Below are positions 14,405-22,422 of a stretch of 26,288 nt of DNA, in pieces. The notes under the pieces were generated by a model, which was not told the DNA's origin, did no database searches, and saw only the letters and a program-made list of their open reading frames with translations. Source of the stretch: CAYLLN01 sp036496265 (GTDB lineage Bacteria; Planctomycetota; Planctomycetia; Pirellulales; Pirellulaceae). The DNA is taken from the NCBI GenBank assembly GCA_036496265.1, contig DASXLL010000314.1, forward strand, positions 1 through 26,288, in the 5' to 3' direction. Numbering within the stretch: position 1 is the stretch's first letter; each line of letters begins with the position of its first letter. The position numbers and the translations under genes were made by a program.

Positions 14405-17185
14405 CTATTTTTCAAGCGTGATTTGTACGGGCAATGTGGATTCGACTTGAACATTGTTAAACCGCCCCCGCGCACGCAGGGTGCAGACGTATTCTCCCGG
14501 CGACGCATCATCCGCAGCCGCAACCTCTAGTTTGCCTTCGCCTTCATCTTTTTTCAAAGTTAGCTTTTGGGCGGATAGCCCCTGGACGGCGGCCGGAGGC
14601 TCCAATGTGACATCTACCTGATCCGTAAAGCCGTATAGCCGCTCCAAGTTCACTGCCAGCGCCTGCTTGTCGCCTGGCTTGAGCGGCGCGGGCGGAGAAA
14701 TGGCCGACAATTTGAAGGGACTAGAAGCGACGCGCAGCCGCACAGGAGTGCTGATCAAGGCGATCGGCACGTCTTTGGATTGATTGACTTTTTTTACGTC
14801 GTCCACCCGCTTGTCGCAGTTTGACTTCGCCTCGGTCGCCTGGCTCAGCTTCTCCTTAGCCGCTTTCAGCGCCTCGTCGTTTTTCGCCTCGGTAGCGCTT
14901 TTGATTTCGTCCTCGATCGCTTTGATCATCTCTGTCAGTCGCTTTTGCTCGGCCTCGGCGGAAGCCACCGCGTCGGGATTGCGGGCGTATTTTCGCTTCG
15001 ACTCGCCCTTCATGTAGAACGTGTAGCTGCCGGGCCTTATATTCTGCTGATTGAGGGCCAGCTCAAATTTCGCCTCCGTATTATCCGCCGAGAACGTTAC
15101 GTCCTTCGGCCGCATCTGCTGTGTGAGGCCGACCGCAGTGAGCTTGATGGCGTCTTTGAATTCGTCGCGGCGAACCAGCTTAATAGGAATCTCAACAGTT
15201 GCTCCGACGGACGTCTCATACACTTTCTCCTCACCCACACGCACGAACGCCGGCTCAACCTCCTTGTCAATCACGCCGAGCGAGAGGCTTGGCGCTAACC
15301 GAAATTCGGCCGGCTGCTGTTGGCGATTGGGCGTTCCCCAGACGACGACGCCATACCGAGCTTCGCGCGTGACCTCTCGGCCGCCGATTTGCCCTTTCGC
15401 GACAACCTTAATCGGACCGGCCCAGGCCGCCGCATCGTCGGCCGCCATAATCACGAGCGAGCCTTCATTAACCCCGCCGCCCAAAACCGCGCCCGGGCAA
15501 CTCACGCCGCGCGGTAGCCCCTCGATGTTGACGGCGATCTCGCCGTCAAATTCGTCTCGCCGCTGCATGACGATGGCCATCGCGACCGTCCCGCCGCGGC
15601 GGATGCTCGCTGTCGCCAGCGCCGTCTGCTGCTGTTGCTGCTGATTCGCGGGCGGCGATGTCGGATAGACGACCAGCCGAAAATCGGGCTTGGGCTCACG
15701 AATCGCCAGGCGATAAATCATCGACGGATCCTTACGACTGTCGCCAAACTGGTCGCGCAACATCAGCCGATAGGTGCCGCTCTCGGGCGCAACGAATTTG
15801 TAAGCCGGATCGTCACTCGAGGCATCGAACTCGTCCGCCGTAGTCGGCCGGCGATTGGCTCGCTCCGGCAGATCATCGACCTGGGCGATTTCGGTTTGCT
15901 GCTCCTGGCCCTTGTCGTTTTTTGTCACCCGATAAAGGCCGAAAAAGGGATCGCTGGGAAGGCCAAGCTGATTGGAAATGGCTTCGATCCAGAGCCTCTG
16001 CCCTTTACTGGCGTCGAACTCGAACCAGTCCGTGTCGCGCTCGGGATAGAACTGGCCAGCAATTTCACAGGGCACTGCGATTTTCTGAGCCTGAACCGCC
16101 GTACTGTTCGGCTCGGCCTCCATAACGACGGCCGGCGTCTTGGAGAAATAGATGGCGACTGGATTGGCCGCGCCGCTCGACGTGGGCAGACGGTATTCGA
16201 TGGCGTCCTGCCAGGCTCGCGCCAGCGGCGCATAACCGCTGAATTGTAGTCGCGAGAATGCCGCCTCATCGGCCGGCAGCGAGATATTTACCGGCAGCAT
16301 TTCGAGCGCCGCGCCGCGGCACGTCAGCCCCGGAACGGACTTCCCACCGGGCAGATTGCGGCCGTAGAGCGTGAACTGCGTCGTCGAACCGGCTGGCGCG
16401 CTAGGCGGAAAGACAAAATCGATAAAGGGCGCGGCGCTGGCCGTCAGGCGGTAAAAGTAGTCGCTCCCACCACCATAAATTTCGTCGTAGAGCTTGAGCA
16501 GATACGGGCCCGATTCCGGCGCGGTGAAATCCAGCACCGGATCGGCGCCCGCGCCTTCTTTGATTTTTTTCAGCTCCCGGCCGCTGGGATCAAGGACCAC
16601 CAGCGTGGGATCGAGGCGTGAATCAATCCGCCTCGCCGCCACTTCGATTAGTGCCCGCTCACCTTTTTTCAAATTAAGTCGCAAGAATTCAAAGCTGTTT
16701 GCCTCGATGCGGCCGTTCACTGTCGTGCCCAGCGGCACGTCGAGCGCTTTATCGGGCGACGAGTTCGCGCTCGCGTCATTGATTTCCTTCAAGGCACTCA
16801 CAACGAACGAGCGCGGATTGGAAACGCCAAAGCGACCCACAGCGCGGACTTCGTACGTTCCCGGCGGCACATCGCCGCTAACATTCACGACAAATTGATT
16901 CAACGCGGCATGCTCTGGCTCAACTGTGGTGGCCGCGACCATTTTGGGCTTGGCTGTGATGCCGGAATGATTGAAGAGCAAACGCGAGCAATCGTCTAAA
17001 TCGGCTCCGGCGATTGTCAGCTCAACGACTGATCCTTGCTGTCCGCCAGCCGGAAAGACGCTCGTGAGCTGCGCTGTCGGTAACTGCGCAAATGCCTGCC
17101 CAATTGAAACTAACGCCACTGCCAGGGCGAGAAAACACTCACGCAGGGGCACAGGTGCGCAGAGACTCATTAGGCGAAATTGCAT
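14405..17185 (-). CDS. Large secreted protein with pre-peptidase C-terminal (PPC) domains and coiled-coil insertion
   Basis: This encodes 926 residues. The signal peptide ends near AFAQ (residue 34). An Ig/IPT-like domain (about 38-130, starting LTSVFPAGGQQGSVVELTI) is followed by two PPC-like beta-sandwich units: about 150-250 (GRIEANSFEFLRLNLKKGER...GPYLLKLYD) and about 355-497 (EAEPNSTAVQAQ...DTDWFEFDASKGQ...GTYRLMLRDQFGD). Further beta domains contain the phrase RRDEF twice (about 542 and 672). A polyglutamine-like run is at about 515-520. A charged coiled coil (about 736-803) interrupts the C-terminal beta region. PPC domains are carried by many exported proteins, and in planctomycetes accompany DUF1549/DUF1553 and cytochrome genes. 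The ribosome-binding site AGGAG and the first residues lie within a dispersed inverted repeat (17131-17220). Confidence 0.88.
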   Translation of the reverse strand: MQFRLMSLCAPVPLRECFLALAVALVSIGQAFAQLPTAQLTSVFPAGGQQGSVVELTIAGADLDDCSRLLFNHSGITAKPKMVAATTVEPEHAALNQFVVNVSGDVPPGTYEVRAVGRFGVSNPRSFVVSALKEINDASANSSPDKALDVPLGTTVNGRIEANSFEFLRLNLKKGERALIEVAARRIDSRLDPTLVVLDPSGRELKKIKEGAGADPVLDFTAPESGPYLLKLYDEIYGGGSDYFYRLTASAAPFIDFVFPPSAPAGSTTQFTLYGRNLPGGKSVPGLTCRGAALEMLPVNISLPADEAAFSRLQFSGYAPLARAWQDAIEYRLPTSSGAANPVAIYFSKTPAVVMEAEPNSTAVQAQKIAVPCEIAGQFYPERDTDWFEFDASKGQRLWIEAISNQLGLPSDPFFGLYRVTKNDKGQEQQTEIAQVDDLPERANRRPTTADEFDASSDDPAYKFVAPESGTYRLMLRDQFGDSRKDPSMIYRLAIREPKPDFRLVVYPTSPPANQQQQQQTALATASIRRGGTVAMAIVMQRRDEFDGEIAVNIEGLPRGVSCPGAVLGGGVNEGSLVIMAADDAAAWAGPIKVVAKGQIGGREVTREARYGVVVWGTPNRQQQPAEFRLAPSLSLGVIDKEVEPAFVRVGEEKVYETSVGATVEIPIKLVRRDEFKDAIKLTAVGLTQQMRPKDVTFSADNTEAKFELALNQQNIRPGSYTFYMKGESKRKYARNPDAVASAEAEQKRLTEMIKAIEDEIKSATEAKNDEALKAAKEKLSQATEAKSNCDKRVDDVKKVNQSKDVPIALISTPVRLRVASSPFKLSAISPPAPLKPGDKQALAVNLERLYGFTDQVDVTLEPPAAVQGLSAQKLTLKKDEGEGKLEVAAADDASPGEYVCTLRARGRFNNVQVESTLPVQITLEK

Positions 17186-17220
17186 TTTCTCCTCTGCGCC
17201 TTTGCGCCTCTGCGTGAAAA
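17131..17220. repeat. Inverted dispersed repeat (CTCTGCGCC...TGCGTGA family) spanning a gene start
   Basis: The right arm (about 17186-17220) reads CTCTGCGCCTTTGCGCCTC then TGCGTGAAAA. The left arm (about 17138-17166) reads TCACGCAGGGGCACAGGTGC then GCAGAG. The two are complementary at about 21 of 26 positions. The right arm fills the 38-bp gap between the DUF1549/DUF1553 stop and the PPC-protein start. On the minus strand it provides AGGAG just before the ATG, and the left arm encodes residues of about 7-16 (SLCAPVPLRE). I recall this sequence as a widespread extragenic repeat. Confidence 0.65.
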
Positions 17221-17223
17221 CTC

Positions 17224-19749
17224 TCAGTGATTGAACAAGAACTCTTTCGTATTAACCAGCGCCCAAACAATATCCTCATACGCCCGCTTGGGGTCTTTCT
17301 CGTTTTTATTGATGTGAGCGATCGCGATCGACGACTCTTCCGTCGTCGGCTCGCGCGAAAACGCCAGCAGATACAGCTCGCGGATCTTCGGCTCGTGCGG
17401 CCGCGATGAATCGCCGGCCAAGCGGGCGGCGCTGCCATTCGCCGCCGTCAGCTTGCCTTGAATCTCGCTCGAATTGAGCAAGTGCAGGCTCTGGGCGAGG
17501 TTCGCTTCGCTGGAGCGCTCGCATTCGCACGCGCTCGACGACTCAGGCCGGCCGAAAACGGTCAAAAAGTACGAGTTGAAGCCCGTATCCGGAAGCTGCA
17601 CGGCCCGGGTTCCGGCGGGAATGCCGCTAAACACAGTCTGCGTGCCGGTGACCTGATCGATCGCGTCGAGCAGCACTTCGGCGTTGAGCCGCTTCGGATA
17701 GTACCGCGAGAAATTCTGCTTATCGTCCTGGTTCCAATCGTTCGGCTCGGCTGCCAATTGATAGACCGTCGAAGTCGTGATCGTCCGCACTAAATGCTTC
17801 AAATCGAAATTGTGATTAGCGAAATCTTGGGCGAGTGCGTCGAGTAGCTCCGGGTTGCTCGCCGGGTTCGTGACCCGCATGTCGTCTTCGGGATCGACCA
17901 GCCCGCGACCGAAGAAATGCTTCCAATAGCGATTGACCAGCGAGCGACTGAAAAACGGATTGTCCTTGCCCGACATCCAGTCGGCCAGCGCCTGCCGCGG
18001 GTCCTGCTCGGGCGATAGGTCCAGCGGCGATGTGCCCAAACCGCTCGGCTTCAAGTTCTGTCCTGTTTTCGGATTCTGAGCCGTTGCCATCCCGACCTTG
18101 TGGAAAATGCGGTCCTCGTTCTGCACCTGTCCGCGCTTGCGGCCTACCTGCGTGAAGAACGCCGAGAAGCCGTAATAATCCGACTGGCTCCATTTCTCGA
18201 ACGGATGGTGATGGCAGCGGGCGCACTGAATCCTCAGCCCCAGGAAAAGCTGGGCGACATCTTCCAGTTGCGTCGAAGCGTCCTTCACCTCGCGATACCA
18301 ACCGACGGGCGGACTTTGCCCCGGCGTGCCGGTCGCTGTGAGAATCTCGCGCACGAATCGGTCGTATGGCTTGTTCTCATTCAGGCTTTCGCGAATCCAC
18401 TCGTGAAACGCAAACGTTGAGCGCTTCTCGACGTCGAGCCGCCGCTTATTCCGCAATACTGCGGCCCATTTATTCGCGAAATAGTCGGCGTAATCGGTGC
18501 TGTCGAGCAGTCGATTCACCAACTTCTCGCGCTTATCGGCGCTCTGGTCGGCTAGAAACTGCTCGCTTTCGGCCAGCGTCGGCAACCGGCCCGCGATATC
18601 GACGCTCGCCCGCCGTAAAAACGTCGCGTCGTCGCTGATCTGCGAAGCCGGCAGGCCCAAGGCCTTCAGCTTTTGAAAAACCAACTCATCGACGAAGTTT
18701 TTTGCCGGCGGCAGCTTGTCTGCTTTGATTCCAAGCGGAATGGTGGCCCGAAAAACATCGACATGGCCCAGATACCGCGCCATCACCGCGACGCTGCCGG
18801 TAAATTGGCTCGTTCGGACGAGACCCGATGCGCTCACCTCCGCCATTTCGCCATCGTTGCTGTCGAACTGCGTCGTGCGGGTAACATCTTCCGTCGAACC
18901 GTCGCTGTAATGGGCAATGACGATGATTTGCTGCGTCCCTTCTCGCTCCATGAGGCGATCGCTCGGCAGCACTTCAATGTGCGTCACTTTGGGATCGGAA
19001 TCCTTTCCATACGGCATTCCTTGCTCGATCCACCGCTGCAGCAGGCCATACGCCGGCGAATCCGCCTCGATCCGCTGACCGCCGCCGTGCGGCAATTTGG
19101 CCGTCGCCTTCAACAGCAACAGGCTTTGATCGGGAGCGGCGGGAAACAGCCGTCGCCCGCGGGCCTCTTTCACGAGGTACTCGTAATCTTCCTTCGGCTC
19201 GAAACCGAGCAACGACAGGCGAAACCCATTCTGGCCGCCCGACTTCCCATGGCACCCGCCGCCGTTGCAACTGTATTTCGTGAACAGCGGCACGACCTGA
19301 TTCGGAAAGTTGATCGGCAAATCGTGGACGAGGTTGGTCACCCTAATTTTGATGGTCGCATCGATTCCGGCCGCCGCGGAAACGTGAATCGTCGCCTCGC
19401 CTTCCGCGATCGGGTCGATCAACCCGGTGGCATCGACCCGCACGATTCCCGCCGGTGACGCTTCGTACGTCACCTTTCGAGTCCAGTCACGCGTCTGGCC
19501 GGTGGTGTAAACGCCGGTGATCACCAACTGCTGCACCGCATCGCGGCCGGCAATCGTGACCACGCCCTCCTGGAGGCGGCCGGTTTCAATCTGGATCGCG
19601 GTAAGCTGACCCGGATCGCCCAGACCGGGAGCCTCCGGCTTTTTATTAGCCGCTTTGTTATCGGCGGCAGTGGCATAACTCACGCAGACGGCCAACCAAA
19701 CGACAAACAATGCGGCCAAGCGGGGGGCCGCGGCAAGGCGGGGGGGCAT
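17224..19749 (-). CDS. DUF1549/DUF1553 planctomycete cytochrome-like protein with Ig-like domains
   Basis: This encodes 841 residues with AGGA before the ATG and a signal peptide ending near YATAA (about 28). A first Ig-like (BIG2-type) domain covers about 48-137, and a heme-type motif CNGGGCH (C161, C166, H167; two Cys separated by four residues) is in a PSCyt-like domain about 140-250. A second Ig-like domain is at about 256-338. The DUF1549 domain (about 350-560) contains FVDELVFQKLKALG and CARCHHHPFEKW, and the DUF1553 domain (about 585-835) contains DNPFFSRSLVNRYWKHFFGRG and LLNSSEIQ. These proteins are exported and presumed redox-active; no reaction is established. It is the first gene of the minus-strand set DUF1549/1553, PPC, WD40, with gaps of 38 and 16 bp that argue for an operon. 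Confidence 0.93.
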   Translation of the reverse strand: MPPRLAAAPRLAALFVVWLAVCVSYATAADNKAANKKPEAPGLGDPGQLTAIQIETGRLQEGVVTIAGRDAVQQLVITGVYTTGQTRDWTRKVTYEASPAGIVRVDATGLIDPIAEGEATIHVSAAAGIDATIKIRVTNLVHDLPINFPNQVVPLFTKYSCNGGGCHGKSGGQNGFRLSLLGFEPKEDYEYLVKEARGRRLFPAAPDQSLLLLKATAKLPHGGGQRIEADSPAYGLLQRWIEQGMPYGKDSDPKVTHIEVLPSDRLMEREGTQQIIVIAHYSDGSTEDVTRTTQFDSNDGEMAEVSASGLVRTSQFTGSVAVMARYLGHVDVFRATIPLGIKADKLPPAKNFVDELVFQKLKALGLPASQISDDATFLRRASVDIAGRLPTLAESEQFLADQSADKREKLVNRLLDSTDYADYFANKWAAVLRNKRRLDVEKRSTFAFHEWIRESLNENKPYDRFVREILTATGTPGQSPPVGWYREVKDASTQLEDVAQLFLGLRIQCARCHHHPFEKWSQSDYYGFSAFFTQVGRKRGQVQNEDRIFHKVGMATAQNPKTGQNLKPSGLGTSPLDLSPEQDPRQALADWMSGKDNPFFSRSLVNRYWKHFFGRGLVDPEDDMRVTNPASNPELLDALAQDFANHNFDLKHLVRTITTSTVYQLAAEPNDWNQDDKQNFSRYYPKRLNAEVLLDAIDQVTGTQTVFSGIPAGTRAVQLPDTGFNSYFLTVFGRPESSSACECERSSEANLAQSLHLLNSSEIQGKLTAANGSAARLAGDSSRPHEPKIRELYLLAFSREPTTEESSIAIAHINKNEKDPKRAYEDIVWALVNTKEFLFNH

Positions 19750-19923
19750 GGTGTGTTCCTGGTGGAGTAATCCATCGGATAACTTCGCTCCATAACCATG
19801 CAGGGAACGAACTTGCGTTGATTATCGCCCGGGCAGAGCACGATTGCAAGCAAGAAGCGGATCGGTTCGCTCGTGGCCCGTGCAAAGAGAAATCTGCTAC
19901 GGACCAAGGTTCCGCAATTGCAT

Positions 19924-21072
19924 TTACCGCCGATCCGCTACGGGGGCGCCGACATTACGACTCGCGACGCCGATTTGCGTAACGGGCTGAGCCGCCCCGT
20001 TGACATCGATCACCAGCCAATCACCGACGTTGTCGAGTCCAATTTTTTGCTCGGCGGCGAAGGCCGTGATTGCCGCAGCCGCTTCCTTACCAAGAATCCC
20101 CGGCAGCAGCGCCAGCACATTGACCGTCGCGCTATGGTCGGGATTGCTGAACACCGATTTAAGCTCTTTCGCAATTTTCGGAGGGATCAGTGAGTTATGG
20201 ACCCAGACTTCGATCGGCGCGGCAGCTCCCGTTGGCGGCGAGCGCGTGGGCAGCTGGACCGCCGTCTCATTGCCCTCATAAATCATGTCGGCAATCTGCA
20301 AATAATTCGGCGTGGTGCAGGCCATTAGCTTCCGGCAACCCTCGCGGGTGCGACCGCTGGCCAACTGAATTTGGAAATCGACGGACTGGTTGAGATGAGC
20401 GATGCGGCTGGCCATTTCCCGATCGAACGCCGCTTCAATTCGCCGTACCGCTCGCTGCCGCGCTATTGCCGTGATTTGCGGGTGCTGTGCGGCCACTTCT
20501 TCGCTCGCCCGCCGCTGAACAATGCGGCCAATCAAACCGCCACGCGAAGGCGCGATGTCGTCTGTGTAGCAGTGCGTCGTGGCGGCAATTTTCGATGGCA
20601 GTGCCTGAAATCCCTTCCCGGGCTCGAACACAACTTCCTTCGTGGCTTTAAAGTAGGTAATCGAATGACCATACACGGTCGCCGGCCCAGCATAGCCGGC
20701 CGTGCGCGAATAAACCGTGCCGGAAAAGACCATGTTGAAGCGCGCTTCATTGCTGCACGGAACCAGCTCGACTTGCGGCTGTCCGACGATGCGGGCCGCC
20801 CCACTAACAGGCGTTCCCAAGACCACATCGCGGACCGGGACAGTCCTATCAACGCGCCGGTTGAACTGCTGACTCAATACGTTCGCCGAAATGCGCGCGA
20901 CAAACAGATGCGCAGGCCGCTCAACCGGCTGCGGCGCCGGCTCCAGCGATGTATAGGAAGACGCCGGGACTCCTGCTGAATCCTGCTGTGCCACCGTCCA
21001 TCCCGACGGAATTAAGCTCAGCGCGACGCATGAAAAGAGCTTGGCTCCCCACAAAAAAAGTGCGGCACGCAT
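19924..21072 (-). CDS. Secreted protein of unknown function
   Basis: This encodes 382 residues from the ATG at 21072, which has GAGAGGAG upstream at good spacing and opens a signal peptide (MRAALFLWGAKLFSCVALSL, cleavage near VAQ). Longer readings to 21129 place 19 charged residues before the signal and are unlikely. The mature part begins with a Pro-rich stretch, then LFVARISANVLSQQFNRRVDRTVPVRDVVLGTPVSG, followed by strand-rich sequence (ELVPCSNEARFNMVFSGTVYSRT), a helical Arg-rich middle (RQRAVRRIEAAFDREMASRIAHLNQ) and a C-terminal part with IEVWVHN and VGDWLVIDVNG. I recognise no named domain, although similar exported proteins seem to occur in Pirellulales. No catalytic motif is visible. 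It lies between the beta-lactamase-like gene and the DUF1549/1553 operon on the same strand. Confidence 0.72.
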   Translation of the reverse strand: MRAALFLWGAKLFSCVALSLIPSGWTVAQQDSAGVPASSYTSLEPAPQPVERPAHLFVARISANVLSQQFNRRVDRTVPVRDVVLGTPVSGAARIVGQPQVELVPCSNEARFNMVFSGTVYSRTAGYAGPATVYGHSITYFKATKEVVFEPGKGFQALPSKIAATTHCYTDDIAPSRGGLIGRIVQRRASEEVAAQHPQITAIARQRAVRRIEAAFDREMASRIAHLNQSVDFQIQLASGRTREGCRKLMACTTPNYLQIADMIYEGNETAVQLPTRSPPTGAAAPIEVWVHNSLIPPKIAKELKSVFSNPDHSATVNVLALLPGILGKEAAAAITAFAAEQKIGLDNVGDWLVIDVNGAAQPVTQIGVASRNVGAPVADRR

Positions 21073-21173
21073 GGCCGACTCCTCTCTACTCCAATAACGC
21101 AAAGAAGACGAATGCAGTTTGTGTGCCACGAAACTAACGAATCCGCAACTTCACCAACTGACCAGCCCCTCAG

Positions 21174-21201
21174 GTGTCAAAGGCATTAAGCCTTTTCACA
21201 C
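21174..21201. repeat. Hairpin overlapping the stop of the beta-lactamase-like gene
   Basis: GTGTCAAAGGC and GCCTTTTCACAC are complementary except for one mismatch and one bulge, around a short loop. It spans the TGA at 21196-21198. No T run follows on the minus strand, so it is more likely an RNA-end structure or attenuator than a full terminator. Confidence 0.4.
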
Positions 21202-22323
21202 AAACGCCGCCGCAACCGCGTTCGATAAATGCACCAGCCGCCAGGGTGCCCGCGCTCGCTCTGCCGTCGTAAAGATGATGCAGAACCCGCCAGTTGCCGG
21301 ATCCATCCACAATAAGTTGCCGGTCGAGCCCGTATGACCGAAAGCCTGGCGGCCGAGTAGGTCGCAAAGCGGCCCGTCGGTACCGGGCGCGTTCAGCTTC
21401 CAGCCCAGGCCCCACTGCGCTGTCCGCCGAATCGGTTCGGGCAACTCCGGAAAATCATCCAGCCGATTCGATGTCATCAATTTGCACGTATTTGGCGACA
21501 GGAGCCGTATGCCATTTATCTCGCCGCCGTTCAAAACCAATTGGCAAATGACGGCAAAGTCCTCTGGCGTACTAAACATCGTGCCCCACGGCGCGCCGAG
21601 CTCGCGCCAGTATTGGCTGTTCCAGCCGTAATCGCCGCCGTGCCAGGGGGGCGTTTGCACTCGGACGATGCGACTCTCATCGAGTCCTTTCGAGCCCAGC
21701 CGCGTCGATGTCAGACCGAGTGGCTCGATAATTTGACGATAGATATAGTCGTGAATCGATTGGCCGCTGATCCGCTGGATGATCTCGGCGACGACCAGCG
21801 TTCCCATGCTCTGGTAACTCCAGTTGGTGCCTGGCGGAAACAGCGGCACGGTGTCTTTGATCGCTGCGTCGATGAATTTGGCCAGCGGTGCGTGGGCGGC
21901 CCGCAGCTCCTTATCGTTCGGCAGCATGTCGGGCATGCCGGATGTGTGCGTAAAGAGATGCGCGACGAGCGTGTCTTCCTTGTGGTGGGCGGCAAAGTCC
22001 GGGATATAGCGCGTGACGCGGTCACTCAGATTCAACAGTCCGCGCTCGACCAGCATCAGCGCGCCCATATACACAACCGGCTTCGTAATCGACGCCAGCA
22101 GAAAAATTCCATCACGCCGAATCGCCCCTGCGTCCGCTTCCGGACCTTGGCGTCCAAAAAACCGCGGCTCCAGCGTCTTGCCGTTGCGTCCAACGAGAAT
22201 GACCCCGCCCGGAATCGCCGGCTCTTTGCCGCTCGTCCATTCTTCGAGGCGGTCGTAAGCCGATTGCAGCCGGTGTTCATCGAGGCGAAGGTCAGCCGGC
22301 GAAGCCTTGGGTAAATGGGACAT
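21196..22323 (-). CDS. Beta-lactamase-family serine hydrolase (class C / esterase EstB-like)
   Basis: This encodes 375 residues. The three catalytic signatures of the PF00144-type fold are present: SITK (Ser78, Lys81), the tyrosine motif YQS (Tyr170) and HTG (330-332, in place of the KTG of true beta-lactamases). The HTG variant is usual in esterases and D-aminopeptidase-like members. No signal peptide is seen, so the enzyme appears cytoplasmic, unlike resistance beta-lactamases; I would not call it an antibiotic-resistance gene. The start at 22323 has no strong ribosome-binding site, so the exact N-terminus is uncertain. It lies 99 bp after the GT41 gene and upstream of an unrecognised secreted-protein gene, on the same strand. 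Substrate is unknown. Confidence 0.9.
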   Translation of the reverse strand: MSHLPKASPADLRLDEHRLQSAYDRLEEWTSGKEPAIPGGVILVGRNGKTLEPRFFGRQGPEADAGAIRRDGIFLLASITKPVVYMGALMLVERGLLNLSDRVTRYIPDFAAHHKEDTLVAHLFTHTSGMPDMLPNDKELRAAHAPLAKFIDAAIKDTVPLFPPGTNWSYQSMGTLVVAEIIQRISGQSIHDYIYRQIIEPLGLTSTRLGSKGLDESRIVRVQTPPWHGGDYGWNSQYWRELGAPWGTMFSTPEDFAVICQLVLNGGEINGIRLLSPNTCKLMTSNRLDDFPELPEPIRRTAQWGLGWKLNAPGTDGPLCDLLGRQAFGHTGSTGNLLWMDPATGGFCIIFTTAERARAPWRLVHLSNAVAAAFV

Positions 22324-22422
22324 CGTGGTGCAGAAATTGAATTAACTCAGCCGTGCGCAACCGCCGTTTTACCGTCCAGACCCGCCAGTCGCCACTATCT
22401 ACAGCAATGTGCGTGGATCGAG

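Noticed and set aside
14389..14523. Longer N-terminus of the WD40/cytochrome protein
   Set aside because: The extra 45 residues overlap the upstream gene, are very basic and precede an evident signal peptide that begins at 14388.
21073..21129. Longer N-terminus of the unknown secreted protein
   Set aside because: The start at 21072 has GAGAGGAG and opens directly into a signal peptide; the longer form adds 19 residues before it.
21196..22323. Antibiotic-resistance beta-lactamase
   Set aside because: It has HTG in place of KTG and no signal peptide, which fits the esterase/peptidase branch of the family better.
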